From: an uncultured Oscillospiraceae bacterium
GTDB taxonomy: Bacteria; Bacillota; Clostridia; Oscillospirales; Oscillospiraceae
NCBI GenBank assembly: GCA_905205085.1
Contig: CAJLCG010000048.1
Span: forward strand, 1 to 16,256
Reading direction: 5' to 3'
Length of the DNA stretch: 16,256 nt
Every line of letters begins with the position of its first letter. Within the stretch, counting starts at the first letter, position 1. The notes under the pieces are model-generated. The model had not been told where the DNA came from and made no database searches. It worked only from the letters and a program-made list of their open reading frames with translations. Position numbers and translations under genes: made by a program. This document shows, piece by piece, positions 6,640-13,284 of the stretch.

Positions 6640-8262
6640 TTATGCCGCCAGCTCGCCGCCGGCAGGATCGTTTTGGGGTACTTCAGGCTGGACGGGGTCG
6701 GGAGTGGTGCTTCCCCCGCCGCCCTGGGAACTGTCTCCGCCGCTGCCGGAGCCGCCCTGGGAGCTGTCTCCGCCGCTGCCGGAGCCGCCCTGAGAGCTGT
6801 CTCCGCCGCTGCTGGAGCCGCCCTGAGAGCTATCTCCACCATTGCCGGAGCCGCCCTGGGAGCTGTCTCCGCCGCCGCTGCTGGAACCGCCCTGGGAGCT
6901 GTCTCCGCCGCCGCTGCTGGAACCGCCCTGAGAACTGTCTCCACCGCTGCTGGAGCCGCCCTGGGAGCTATCACCACTGTTGGAACCACCGGAAGAGCCG
7001 CTGTTTCCCGAGGAGCCGGAGTTTCCGGAAGAACCAGAATTTCCGGAGCTGCCGGAAGAAGAGCCCCCTCTGGACGAATTCAAGCTGGTGTCCAGCAGGG
7101 TCCCGCTGGTCACGCTGTAACTGCCGTCGCTGTTGCGGACCAGCACCTGCAGGTCCGTGGACTGGATATCGCTGAGGTAGGGATTGAAGCCATCATTGAG
7201 AATCTCAAGCAGCTCGTCCACATCGGGCAGAATCATAGATACGCCAGGGTAATCCGCATTCACCCAAGGCATGCTGACAAAGTTTACATTCTGCTCGGCA
7301 TCCATACCGGCTGCCAGCTGAGCAAAGGCCAGGATATTGCCCAGAGAGAGATCGGTGGTGACGTTCTCCATAAAGACCTCGGCCAAAGCGGGGGCCTTCA
7401 GCAGGGTAGCAGGCTTGAGGCACTCCGCAGCTACTGCCTCCAAGAAGGCCTGCTGGGTCTCGATGCGGCCCAGGTCTCCATTGGGGTACTGCACGGAGTA
7501 GTCGTTGTTGTGGCGCCAACGGATCAGACCCATGGCCTGATCGCCGTCCAGCTTCTGATAACCCTCTTTCAGGTGGATGTGCAGATCCTGACCGGGGGTG
7601 GGGTCGTCGTAGTCCATATCAAAGGGGACGTCAAAGTACACGCCACCCAGGGCGTCCACCATCTCACCCACGGCCTCCCACTGGACCATCACATAGAAGT
7701 CAGGGGTAATACCGGTGAGCTTGCCCACCTCTTTCTTCAGGGCCGCCATTCCCTTCTGCACCTGGGTATCGGGATCAGAGCCCTTGTTATAGTTATATAC
7801 CGCATTGAGCCGGTGTCCGCTGCCCTTCCGGTCCACATTGATCATGGTATCCCGGGGCAGGCTCATGCCGTTGATGGTCTTGTTTACCGTATCGAAGGTA
7901 ATGAGCATCATGGTGTCGGTATTGCCGCCGCCGGCGGTATCCTGGCCCACCAGCAGGAAGGTGTATACCCCTTCCTTCCGGCCGCTCTTAGCCACATCAG
8001 GCAGCTCCGCTCCGTCATAGGCAGAGCTGTCGCCGTTTCCGCCGTCCGGCGTCACCGGGAGATCCGGCAGCTTCATCCAGGACTTCAGGCCCACGGCCAC
8101 TCCGATCACGATCACAGCCAGAACAACCAGCACCTGGAGCAGACGATATCGAATCTTCTGCCCCCGGCTCATACCGGCTACCCAGGCCTTATGCCGGGCC
8201 CACCAGCCGCCCCGGCTGGAGGACCGTCTTCTTCTTGCTGTACTTTCTCTCTTTCCGCTCAT
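6640..8262 (-). CDS. LytR-CpsA-Psr (LCP) family cell-wall polymer transferase with Ser/Gly repeat tail
   Basis: This 540-residue protein has a basic cytoplasmic N-terminus (RRRR near 10-13), one membrane helix (about 41-59) and an extracellular LCP domain (about 97-300). LCP enzymes move lipid-linked wall polymers, such as teichoic acids or capsule, onto peptidoglycan. The domain hallmarks are visible: VYTFLLVGQD, the NTDTMMLITFD segment, SLPRDTMI (Arg137), HRLNAVYNY, LIRWRHNNDY and GRIETQQAFL. The region after about 300 fits an accessory LCP C-terminal region. Residues about 396-520 are almost only Ser, Gly, Asn, Gln and Asp, including eight DSSQGG-type repeats, and then a Pro-rich end. The tail may span or contact the wall (inference). 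The gene follows the nadD-yqeK fusion by 6 bases; AGGAG lies within the end of that gene, 11 bases before this ATG, so the two are probably coupled. Confidence 0.93.
   Translation of the reverse strand: MSGKRESTARRRRSSSRGGWWARHKAWVAGMSRGQKIRYRLLQVLVVLAVIVIGVAVGLKSWMKLPDLPVTPDGGNGDSSAYDGAELPDVAKSGRKEGVYTFLLVGQDTAGGGNTDTMMLITFDTVNKTINGMSLPRDTMINVDRKGSGHRLNAVYNYNKGSDPDTQVQKGMAALKKEVGKLTGITPDFYVMVQWEAVGEMVDALGGVYFDVPFDMDYDDPTPGQDLHIHLKEGYQKLDGDQAMGLIRWRHNNDYSVQYPNGDLGRIETQQAFLEAVAAECLKPATLLKAPALAEVFMENVTTDLSLGNILAFAQLAAGMDAEQNVNFVSMPWVNADYPGVSMILPDVDELLEILNDGFNPYLSDIQSTDLQVLVRNSDGSYSVTSGTLLDTSLNSSRGGSSSGSSGNSGSSGNSGSSGNSGSSGGSNSGDSSQGGSSSGGDSSQGGSSSGGGDSSQGGSSSGGGDSSQGGSGNGGDSSQGGSSSGGDSSQGGSGSGGDSSQGGSGSGGDSSQGGGGSTTPDPVQPEVPQNDPAGGELAA
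6703..6972 (-). repeat. Eight tandem 33-36 bp coding repeats (DSSQGGSxSGG)
   Basis: On the minus strand, eight in-frame units of 11-12 codons each begin with Asp-Ser-Ser-Gln-Gly-Gly and end in a Ser/Gly run; the two 12-codon units have one extra Gly. The unit nearest the stop is degenerate. A second repeat type, based on Ser-Gly-Asn-Ser-Gly-Ser, lies just before it (about 6973-7077). Units share long identical DNA stretches, such as CTGGGAGCTGTCTCCGCCG read on the plus strand, so the copy number may vary between strains. Confidence 0.9.
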
Positions 8263-8268
8263 ACGCTT

Positions 8269-9477
8269 TTAATCTCCTAGTGTCACTCCCTGCCGGCGCA
8301 GCCAATCCCGCGCCTGTTGGGTGTTGGTATGGATGGGGACGCCCCGCTGCTTCATATCCGCAATGGTTTCCTCCACGCCCAGCAGCATGGCCTGATCCAA
8401 ATCGGTATAGGCCAGCTTCCGAAGCCGTTCCACTCCGTCAAAATCCCGGTTTGGCTCTATGTAGTCGGCCATATACAGGATCTTGTCCAGCAAAGACATA
8501 TCCGCCTTTCCGGTGGTGTGCCAGAAGATGGCCTGATACACCTCCTCAGGTTCTCCAAAAACATACTTGGCAATACATGCCCCTGTCTTGGAGTGGAGGA
8601 GCTTGACCGCCTTCTGCTCCAGGCTGTCCAGCTCTATACCGTACTTGCGGCACAGCTCCAGCTGGGGCTCCAGCTCCAGATACTTGGTGCAGTCGTGGAG
8701 GATGCCCGCATGGCGGGCCAGCTCCGGATCAGCGCCCCAGAACTTGGCCAGGCGCACCGCCTCCTCCTCCACCCCCATCACATGGGGCACCCGCTTGGCG
8801 CGGATCATGGAGTAGGAACAGGCCCGCAGCTGGGGCAGCGTAAGCTCCTTGAGCACCACAGAGGTGTCATAAAGCCGGTGCATCAGGATATATCCGTACA
8901 CGGCGGGCAGCAGATATTCGCTTCCCTTCTCCCGGCTGAGCAGATCCCGCAGCTGGGTGGACGAGATGTCCACCAGGCCGGGCAGCGTGATGGTGACTAC
9001 CTTGGCTCCAAAATGCTTGGCCAGGTACTCCCGCTGGGGGGCAAATACTGCCTCTCCGTCCTGCTCGGTGCGGCCAAAGGCACAGATCCCCGCCAAGCGG
9101 GTGATAGTGCCCGGGTCGTGCCAGTGATGGAGGGTCAAAAACATATCGGTACCCATGAGCAGCCACAGCTCCGCATCGGGATATTGCTTGTGGATGGCCT
9201 CCAGGGTATCGGAGGTGTAGCTTTTCCCCTCCCGGTCCATCTCCAGGGATGAGACCTCCACCCGGCCGGGCAGGTTCATGGCATCCGCCATGATCTCTAC
9301 CATTGCCAAACGGTGTTCCTTGCTGGGACTGTCGGCGGGCAATACCTTATGAGGAGGGATTGCCGCCGGCATCAAAAGCAGCTTGTCCAGCTTCAACGCG
9401 TCCATCGCTGTGCGTGCCGCCGCCAGATGCCCCAGATGAGGGGGATTAAAGGTTCCTCCGTAAATACCGATCTTCAC
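8269..9477 (-). CDS. nadD: Fused nicotinate-nucleotide adenylyltransferase (NadD) and YqeK-type HD hydrolase
   Basis: This 402-residue protein has two enzymes in one chain. Residues 1 to about 200 are NadD, which converts nicotinate mononucleotide and ATP to deamido-NAD. It has the nucleotidyltransferase motif GGTFNPPHLGH (His14, His17), PAAIPPHK and ISSTQLRDLL. Residues about 215-402 are an HD-domain protein of the YqeK family, known for symmetrical cleavage of Ap4A. Candidate metal ligands are His232, His256, His261-Asp262 (HAGILHD), His295, His320 and Asp338 (MADYIEPNRD). In many Firmicutes these are adjacent separate genes; here the reading frame is continuous with no stop or frameshift. 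The start is a GTG with GAAAGGTGG about 9 bases upstream. It lies 50 bases after yhbY and 6 bases before the LCP gene. Confidence 0.94.
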   Translation of the reverse strand: MKIGIYGGTFNPPHLGHLAAARTAMDALKLDKLLLMPAAIPPHKVLPADSPSKEHRLAMVEIMADAMNLPGRVEVSSLEMDREGKSYTSDTLEAIHKQYPDAELWLLMGTDMFLTLHHWHDPGTITRLAGICAFGRTEQDGEAVFAPQREYLAKHFGAKVVTITLPGLVDISSTQLRDLLSREKGSEYLLPAVYGYILMHRLYDTSVVLKELTLPQLRACSYSMIRAKRVPHVMGVEEEAVRLAKFWGADPELARHAGILHDCTKYLELEPQLELCRKYGIELDSLEQKAVKLLHSKTGACIAKYVFGEPEEVYQAIFWHTTGKADMSLLDKILYMADYIEPNRDFDGVERLRKLAYTDLDQAMLLGVEETIADMKQRGVPIHTNTQQARDWLRRQGVTLGD

Positions 9478-9527
9478 TGTGAGACGCCACCTTTCTCCAC
9501 CATTTTCAGGGATGAACCTCTATTCTG

Positions 9528-9854
9528 TTATACGCCGCGCTTTTTCTTGTCCTCCACCAGGACAATCTTGTCCTTCTTGTCCTTGCGGTGACTTGGACGA
9601 TACAGCACGAATTTTGTTCCAATCACCTGGACCACTTCGCTCCGGGTCAGGGGAGCCAGAGCCTCCGCCGCCTCCCGGGCGGACATGAGGGAGTTCTCCA
9701 GCACCCGGCCCTTGATGAGTTCCCGGGCCTCCAGGGCATCGTTGGCCTGCTTGACCAGATTCTCCCCGATCCCATCTTTTCCTACAATCAGGATGGTATC
9801 GATGCTGTTGGCAAGTCCACGCAGCTGGGCGCGCTGTTTGCTTGACAATTCCAT
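9528..9854 (-). CDS. yhbY: YhbY-family CRM-domain RNA-binding protein
   Basis: This 108-residue protein consists of a single CRM domain, the family linked to 50S ribosome assembly. Family features are the N-terminal LSSKQRAQLRGLAN, ILIVGKDGIGENLVKQANDAL (the GxxG-type RNA-binding loop), the ELIKGRVLEN strand and the EVVQVIGTKFVLYRPS end. A Lys-rich tail follows. The ATG at 9854 has AGAGGAA about 10 bases upstream. It lies 23 bases after rdgB and 50 before nadD, in the usual Firmicutes neighbourhood (yhbY, nadD, yqeK, rsfS). Confidence 0.94.
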   Translation of the reverse strand: MELSSKQRAQLRGLANSIDTILIVGKDGIGENLVKQANDALEARELIKGRVLENSLMSAREAAEALAPLTRSEVVQVIGTKFVLYRPSHRKDKKDKIVLVEDKKKRGV

Positions 9855-9877
9855 AGACGTTTGATTCCTCTCTAAAG

Positions 9878-10471
9878 TTACTTTTTTCCCAAATAATTTT
9901 CCAGCTTCTTCTGGAAATCCTCCAGTGCCTTGCCCCGGTGGGAGATGGCATTCTTCTCCTGGGGGGTAAGCTGGGCAAAGGTTTTTTTCAGTCCGGGTAC
10001 AAAAAACACCGGATCATAGCCAAAGCCGCCCTCTCCCATGGGAGCAAAGGCGATGGTACCGGGGCACTCGCCCCGGGCGGTGATCACATCCCCATTGGGG
10101 AAGCAGCAGGTGATGACCGAGACGAACTTGGCCGTTCTGGGGGTCTGTCCCCGCATATTCTCCAGCAGCAGGCGGTAACGGCCTGTGTCATCCAGGCCCT
10201 CTCCGCCGTAGCGGGCAGAGTACACGCCGGGCGCGCCGTTGAGAGCGTCCACACACAGCCCCGAATCGTCGGCAATGGCGGGCAGTCCGGAGGCCTCCAT
10301 CACGGCCTTTGCCTTGAGCATGGAGTTTTCTTCAAAGGTGGTTCCGGTCTCCTCCACCTCCACATCCACTCCGGCGTCTGCCTCAGAGCAGACCTCAATG
10401 CCCAGCTGAGAGAGAATCTCGTTCATCTCTTTCAGCTTTTTCTGATTTTTACTGGCAAGTACCAGTTTCAT
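9878..10471 (-). CDS. rdgB: Non-canonical purine NTP pyrophosphatase (RdgB/HAM1)
   Basis: This 197-residue enzyme is expected to hydrolyse ITP, dITP and XTP to the monophosphates, keeping them out of nucleic acids. Typical motifs are present: LASKNQKKLKEM at the N-terminus, TFEENSMLKA, the core ADDSGLCVDALNGAPGVYSARYGG, GFGYDPVFF and the SHRGKAL near the C-terminus. Length is normal. Its ATG overlaps the stop of the preceding small membrane-protein gene by 4 bases (ATGA), so the two are translationally coupled. It is part of the rph-rdgB-yhbY-nadD run. Confidence 0.97.
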   Translation of the reverse strand: MKLVLASKNQKKLKEMNEILSQLGIEVCSEADAGVDVEVEETGTTFEENSMLKAKAVMEASGLPAIADDSGLCVDALNGAPGVYSARYGGEGLDDTGRYRLLLENMRGQTPRTAKFVSVITCCFPNGDVITARGECPGTIAFAPMGEGGFGYDPVFFVPGLKKTFAQLTPQEKNAISHRGKALEDFQKKLENYLGKK

Positions 10472-10761
10472 GATACCAGCGTCCTTTCTTTCTCCGCCAG
10501 GCGGTCCAATTTCATATTCCGGCAGGTGAGGACAATGTCGGTGCTCACCATCACCAGATCCAGGATATACACCGCCACTACATAGGTCACGTCGTTTGCA
10601 ATAAATTTCCCCGCCAGGCCAAACAGATAGCCGATCACCACCAGGATCTCAAATTGCAGACTCTTCCCCTTGGCGGTACGGGAACGCAGGGATTTATAGA
10701 TGTTGAAGGGCCAGGATACGCCAAAGCAGACCAGCATGATGGTCTCAAACAGATGTGCCAT
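10468..10761 (-). CDS. Small three-helix membrane protein, SemiSWEET/PQ-loop-like
   Basis: This is a 97-residue hydrophobic protein with three predicted membrane helices (about 4-22, 36-54 and 58-80). The first ends in Trp-Pro-Phe-Asn, followed by a basic loop, YKSLRSRTAKGKSL. This layout (helix, Pro-containing bend, basic loop, Lys-Gly-x-Ser-Leu, second helix) and the length match bacterial SemiSWEET sugar carriers, which work as dimers of three-helix units. The canonical Pro-Gln is replaced by Pro-Phe-Asn, so membership of that family is inferred, and the substrate is unknown. GGAGG lies 8 bases before the ATG. It starts 18 bases after rph and overlaps rdgB by 4 bases, so it is co-expressed with nucleotide and RNA metabolism genes. 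Confidence 0.88.
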   Translation of the reverse strand: MAHLFETIMLVCFGVSWPFNIYKSLRSRTAKGKSLQFEILVVIGYLFGLAGKFIANDVTYVVAVYILDLVMVSTDIVLTCRNMKLDRLAEKERTLVS

Positions 10762-10779
10762 CCTTTTCCCCTCCGCCGT

Positions 10780-11493
10780 TTAGCCCAGTGCTTTCTTCTG
10801 GGCGGCCTGGAGCTCCCGGATGCCCTTGGCACACAGCTCCACCAGCTTCTGCTGCTCCTCCAGAGTGAAGGGACGGCCCTCGCCGGTACCCTGGATCTCA
10901 ATGAGGCGGCCCTGGTCGTCCATGACGCAGTTGAGGTCCACCATGGCATTGGAGTCCTCCTCATAGCACAGGTCCAGCATGGGCACATCGTTTACCACGC
11001 CGGCAGACACAGCCGCCACATAGCCGCTGATGGGGTACTCGCTGAGCTGGCCGTTCTCCATCATCTTCTGGAAGGCCAGCATCATGGCCACAAAGCCTCC
11101 GGTGATGGAGGCGGTGCGGGTGCCGCCGTCTCCCTGGAGCACGTCGCAGTCAATGGTGATGTTCCAGGGGCCCAGCTTCTTGCGGTCCACCACGGAGCGC
11201 AGAGAGCGGCCGATGAGTCGCTGAATCTCGGCAGAGCGGCCGTTCAGCTTCAGCTTGGAGATATCCCGGCGGGAGCGCTCCCGGTTGGCCCGGGGCAGCA
11301 TGGAGTACTCAGCGGTGACCCAGCCCTCTCCCTCGGGGACGTGGCGGGGAGGCTTATCCTCCACGCTGGCAGTACACAGCACGTGGGTGTTGCCGCAGCG
11401 AATGAGGCAGGAACCCTCGGCAAACTTGTTGATATTGGGAATGATTTCGATGGGCCGCAGCTCATCATTGTTTCTTCCATCAATACGGGACAT
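10780..11493 (-). CDS. rph: Ribonuclease PH
   Basis: This 237-residue phosphorolytic 3'-5' exonuclease trims tRNA 3' ends. Family features are the N-terminal RIDGRNNDELRPI, GNTHVLCTASVE, GWVTAEYSMLPRA, the RSRRDI segment, EIQRLIGRSLR and the phosphate-binding region LQGDGGTRTASITGG. The C-terminal GEGRPFTLEEQQKLVELC is also typical. The length is full, and the Arg-rich middle that supports hexamer contacts is intact. The ATG at 11493 has AGAGGAA about 9 bases upstream. It appears to start a new transcription unit after a gap of about 105 bases, and continues into the SemiSWEET-like gene, rdgB and onward. Confidence 0.97.
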   Translation of the reverse strand: MSRIDGRNNDELRPIEIIPNINKFAEGSCLIRCGNTHVLCTASVEDKPPRHVPEGEGWVTAEYSMLPRANRERSRRDISKLKLNGRSAEIQRLIGRSLRSVVDRKKLGPWNITIDCDVLQGDGGTRTASITGGFVAMMLAFQKMMENGQLSEYPISGYVAAVSAGVVNDVPMLDLCYEEDSNAMVDLNCVMDDQGRLIEIQGTGEGRPFTLEEQQKLVELCAKGIRELQAAQKKALG

Positions 11494-11520
11494 AACTCAG
11501 ACTTCCTCTCAGTTTTCTTG

Positions 11521-11549
11521 ATTCTACCATAAAAGGCGAAAGAAATGTT
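11521..11549 (-). promoter_or_regulatory. Possible extended -10 promoter for the rph operon
   Basis: On the minus strand TATGG-TAGAAT gives a -10 hexamer with a TG extension at 11521-11526. The -35 position with a 17-base spacer (11544-11549) reads AACATT, a poor match. The start would fall near 11514, leaving room for the ribosome site. The call rests on the extended -10 and position only. Confidence 0.35.
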
Positions 11550-11573
11550 ACCTGGATATGAATACGCCTTTTA
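11530..11573 (-). other. Inverted repeat between ftsY unit and rph
   Basis: A perfect 9-bp inverted repeat, TAAAAGGCG (11530-11538) and CGCCTTTTA (11565-11573), with a 26-base loop, lies 26 bases after the small gene downstream of ftsY. It could be a weak terminator for the smc-ftsY unit or an operator overlapping the rph promoter region. The loop is longer than typical for a terminator and no U run follows it. Confidence 0.35.
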
Positions 11574-11598
11574 AATTTTCTTTAAGGTATGGATGATG

Positions 11599-11808
11599 CT
11601 ATGGAATCAGCTGGAACAGCAGGCTCACCGCAGCCAAAAGCAGCAGAATGCCTAACCCCACCAGATTCTCCAGGCGCTGCTCGGGGGTCACGCCCTCTCC
11701 CCACAGACGCATGGAACGCAGGAGGTTCCGCACCCCGTCCCGACGAATCAAGCGCACGATTTGAAGGGCCAAAAAGACTGCAAAGAACCGCCAGCTCCAG
11801 TATTCCAT
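11599..11808 (-). CDS. Small hydrophobic protein of unknown function downstream of ftsY
   Basis: This is a 69-residue protein. It has an N-terminal hydrophobic segment (about 3-19, rich in Trp and Phe), a basic middle (IRRDGVRNLLRSMRLWGEG) and a C-terminal membrane helix (about 48-67, LGILLLLAAVSLLF) ending in Pro. I do not recognise a family. The ATG at 11808 was chosen because GAGGTG lies 6 bases upstream. Another ATG two codons earlier (11814) would put the ribosome site 1 base away, and the frame further upstream runs into ftsY. It starts 22 bases after the ftsY stop in the same direction, so it is probably the last gene of that transcription unit. Confidence 0.65.
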   Translation of the reverse strand: MEYWSWRFFAVFLALQIVRLIRRDGVRNLLRSMRLWGEGVTPEQRLENLVGLGILLLLAAVSLLFQLIP

Positions 11809-11830
11809 TCCCATCACCTCAAGTTTGATC

Positions 11831-12700
11831 TCAAATGAGCGCCTGGGCAAACTCGGCGGCGTCAAAGGGCTTGAGGTCGTCGATACCCTCGCCCACACCG
11901 GCGTACTTTACGGGCACGCCCAGCTCCTTGGCGATGGCAATGGCGATGCCGCCCTTGGCGGTGCCGTCCAGCTTGGTGAGGACGATGCCGGTGATGCCGG
12001 CGGCCTCCTTAAACTGCTTGGCCTGGATGAGGCCGTTCTGGCCAGTGGTGGCATCCAGCACCAGCAGGGTCTCCCGGGCACAGTCGGGCAGCTCTCGGTC
12101 AATGACGCGGGAGATCTTGTTGAGCTCGTTCATCAGGTTCTGCTTGTTGTGCAGACGGCCGGCGGTGTCAATGAGCACCACGTCAGCCTTCCGGGCCTTG
12201 GCGGCAGAGGCGGCGTCAAAGACCACAGCCGCGGGGTCGGCCCCCTCGTGCTGCTTGATGATCTCCACGCCGGAGCGCTCAGCCCAGATGGTCAGCTGCT
12301 CGGCAGCGGCGGCGCGGAAGGTATCGGCGGCGCACAACAGCACCTTCTTCCGCTCGCTCTTGAGCTGGTGGCCGATCTTGCCGATGGTGGTGGTCTTGCC
12401 CACGCCGTTGACTCCGATAAACAGCACCACGGCGGGCTTGGTGGACAGGTTCAGGGTCGGCTCGCCCACCGTCATGGCGTCGGCAATCACCCGGCACATG
12501 CACTCCCGGGCCTCCTCCACCGTCTTGATGTGCTCCTCCCGTACCCGGCGGCGCAGCTCCTCCACCAGCTCCAGAGTGGTGTCCATGCCGGTATCGGCCA
12601 GGATGAGGGACTCCTCCAGCTCATCGTAGAAGTCGTCGGTGAGCTCGGAGCCAAAGCTGGCAAAAATATTGATCTTCTTCAGTTTATCAAAAAATCCCAT
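11831..12700 (-). CDS. ftsY: Signal recognition particle receptor FtsY
   Basis: This 289-residue SRP receptor GTPase docks ribosome-SRP complexes at the membrane. It consists of the NG domain only: a short amphipathic N-terminal helix (MGFFDKLKKI), the four-helix N domain (about 15-85), the G1 loop GVNGVGKTTT (96-105), CAADTFRAAAAEQL (123-136), DTAGR (178-182), TKLDGTAKGG (242-251) and the closing GVGEGIDDLKPFD. The long acidic A domain of enterobacterial FtsY is absent, as is usual in Firmicutes. I chose ATG 12700 because AAGGAA lies 8 bases upstream and MGFF is the typical start. The ATG at 12727 would lie inside the preceding gene and has no ribosome site. The stop of that gene is 1 base away, so the two are coupled. 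Confidence 0.96.
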   Translation of the reverse strand: MGFFDKLKKINIFASFGSELTDDFYDELEESLILADTGMDTTLELVEELRRRVREEHIKTVEEARECMCRVIADAMTVGEPTLNLSTKPAVVLFIGVNGVGKTTTIGKIGHQLKSERKKVLLCAADTFRAAAAEQLTIWAERSGVEIIKQHEGADPAAVVFDAASAAKARKADVVLIDTAGRLHNKQNLMNELNKISRVIDRELPDCARETLLVLDATTGQNGLIQAKQFKEAAGITGIVLTKLDGTAKGGIAIAIAKELGVPVKYAGVGEGIDDLKPFDAAEFAQALI

Positions 12701-12701
12701 A

Positions 12702-12959
12702 TCACAAGTTCCTTTTCTTTTTTTCATCCCAGGGGATTTGAGCCCCGCAGTGTTTACAGAAGTTCCCCGGATCTCTGTCCAGCCACTTGCCGCACTCCGG
12801 ACAGCGCATCCACGCCAAGTTCAAAGGCAGGGCTGCCGCCACTAGCACCACGCCCAGCACTGCTAGCCCGACCGACCCAATAACGGTATCCATCAGCAAA
12901 ACAGCAAGACCGCTCACACCTAAAACAGCAACTAGCTTCTGTTTTTGCCGCAGTGTCAT
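12702..12959 (-). CDS. Small membrane protein with C-terminal zinc ribbon
   Basis: This 85-residue protein has two close membrane helices (about 8-26 and 28-48) followed by a cytoplasmic or surface zinc ribbon with CPEC (53/56) and CKHC (68/71), and a Lys-rich end. I do not recognise a named family. The ATG at 12959 has a perfect AAGGAGG 8 bases upstream, and that site overlaps the stop codon of the preceding zinc-ribbon gene. The frame is open for another 23 codons upstream, but that part overlaps the previous gene and lacks a ribosome site. Its stop is 1 base before the ftsY start. It is translated in series with its neighbours; function is unknown. Confidence 0.8.
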   Translation of the reverse strand: MTLRQKQKLVAVLGVSGLAVLLMDTVIGSVGLAVLGVVLVAAALPLNLAWMRCPECGKWLDRDPGNFCKHCGAQIPWDEKKKRNL

Positions 12960-12972
12960 ACCAGATCCCTCC

Positions 12973-13281
12973 TTACAGGATGGTATTCTCCGCTCCGCAG
13001 TAGGGACACTTGGGGTCATCCATATCATGGCTGTGGCCGCAGCGGGGACAGGTCACTTTTGCAATGCTGCCGGCCTCTTCCTCCGGCTCCTGATTCCAGT
13101 CCGCCCGGAAAAACTCCAGCTTACCGCAGTTCGGGCATCCTAAAATATCCACATCCAGAGCTCCGGCCAGCCGATTACCCCAGTCTCCGGAAAACACCCC
13201 GGCCTTACCCAGCTGGAGATATTCCCGCCTGATCAGCTGCATTTTTTCCCCGCAGCGCAGACATATCAGGTTCTCCCGCAT
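12973..13281 (-). CDS. Soluble protein with two zinc-ribbon modules, unknown function
   Basis: This 102-residue protein has four CxxC pairs: 7/10, 49/52, 78/81 and 92/95. The first two probably form one zinc site around an internal insert (LQLGKAGVFSGDWGNRLAGALDVDILGC), the last two a compact C-terminal ribbon. There are no membrane segments. The N-terminal half resembles an uncharacterised Firmicutes zinc-ribbon group (recalled pattern, not searched). GAGGAGG lies 8 bases before the ATG. The gene starts 3 bases after the previous stop and is 13 bases before the next start. The pairing with a membrane zinc-ribbon protein suggests a joint role, possibly nucleic acid or protein binding, but this is inference. 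Confidence 0.85.
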   Translation of the reverse strand: MRENLICLRCGEKMQLIRREYLQLGKAGVFSGDWGNRLAGALDVDILGCPNCGKLEFFRADWNQEPEEEAGSIAKVTCPRCGHSHDMDDPKCPYCGAENTIL

Positions 13282-13284
13282 GAC

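Noticed and set aside
6703..7077. Possible CRISPR or other spacer-repeat array
   Set aside because: The repeats are contiguous, in frame, Ser/Gly-coding and without unique spacers, so they are protein-coding tandem repeats.
6352..8280. Long open frame (642 codons) on the plus strand opposite the LCP gene
   Set aside because: It is antisense to a clear LCP domain, its Ala/Gly-rich repeats are the reverse complement of the Ser/Gly tail, and it has no family resemblance. It is a shadow of GC-rich coding DNA.
11825..12883. 352-codon open frame on the plus strand opposite ftsY
   Set aside because: It spans ftsY and part of the zinc-ribbon gene on the opposite strand, with no recognisable domain; codon structure follows the minus-strand genes.
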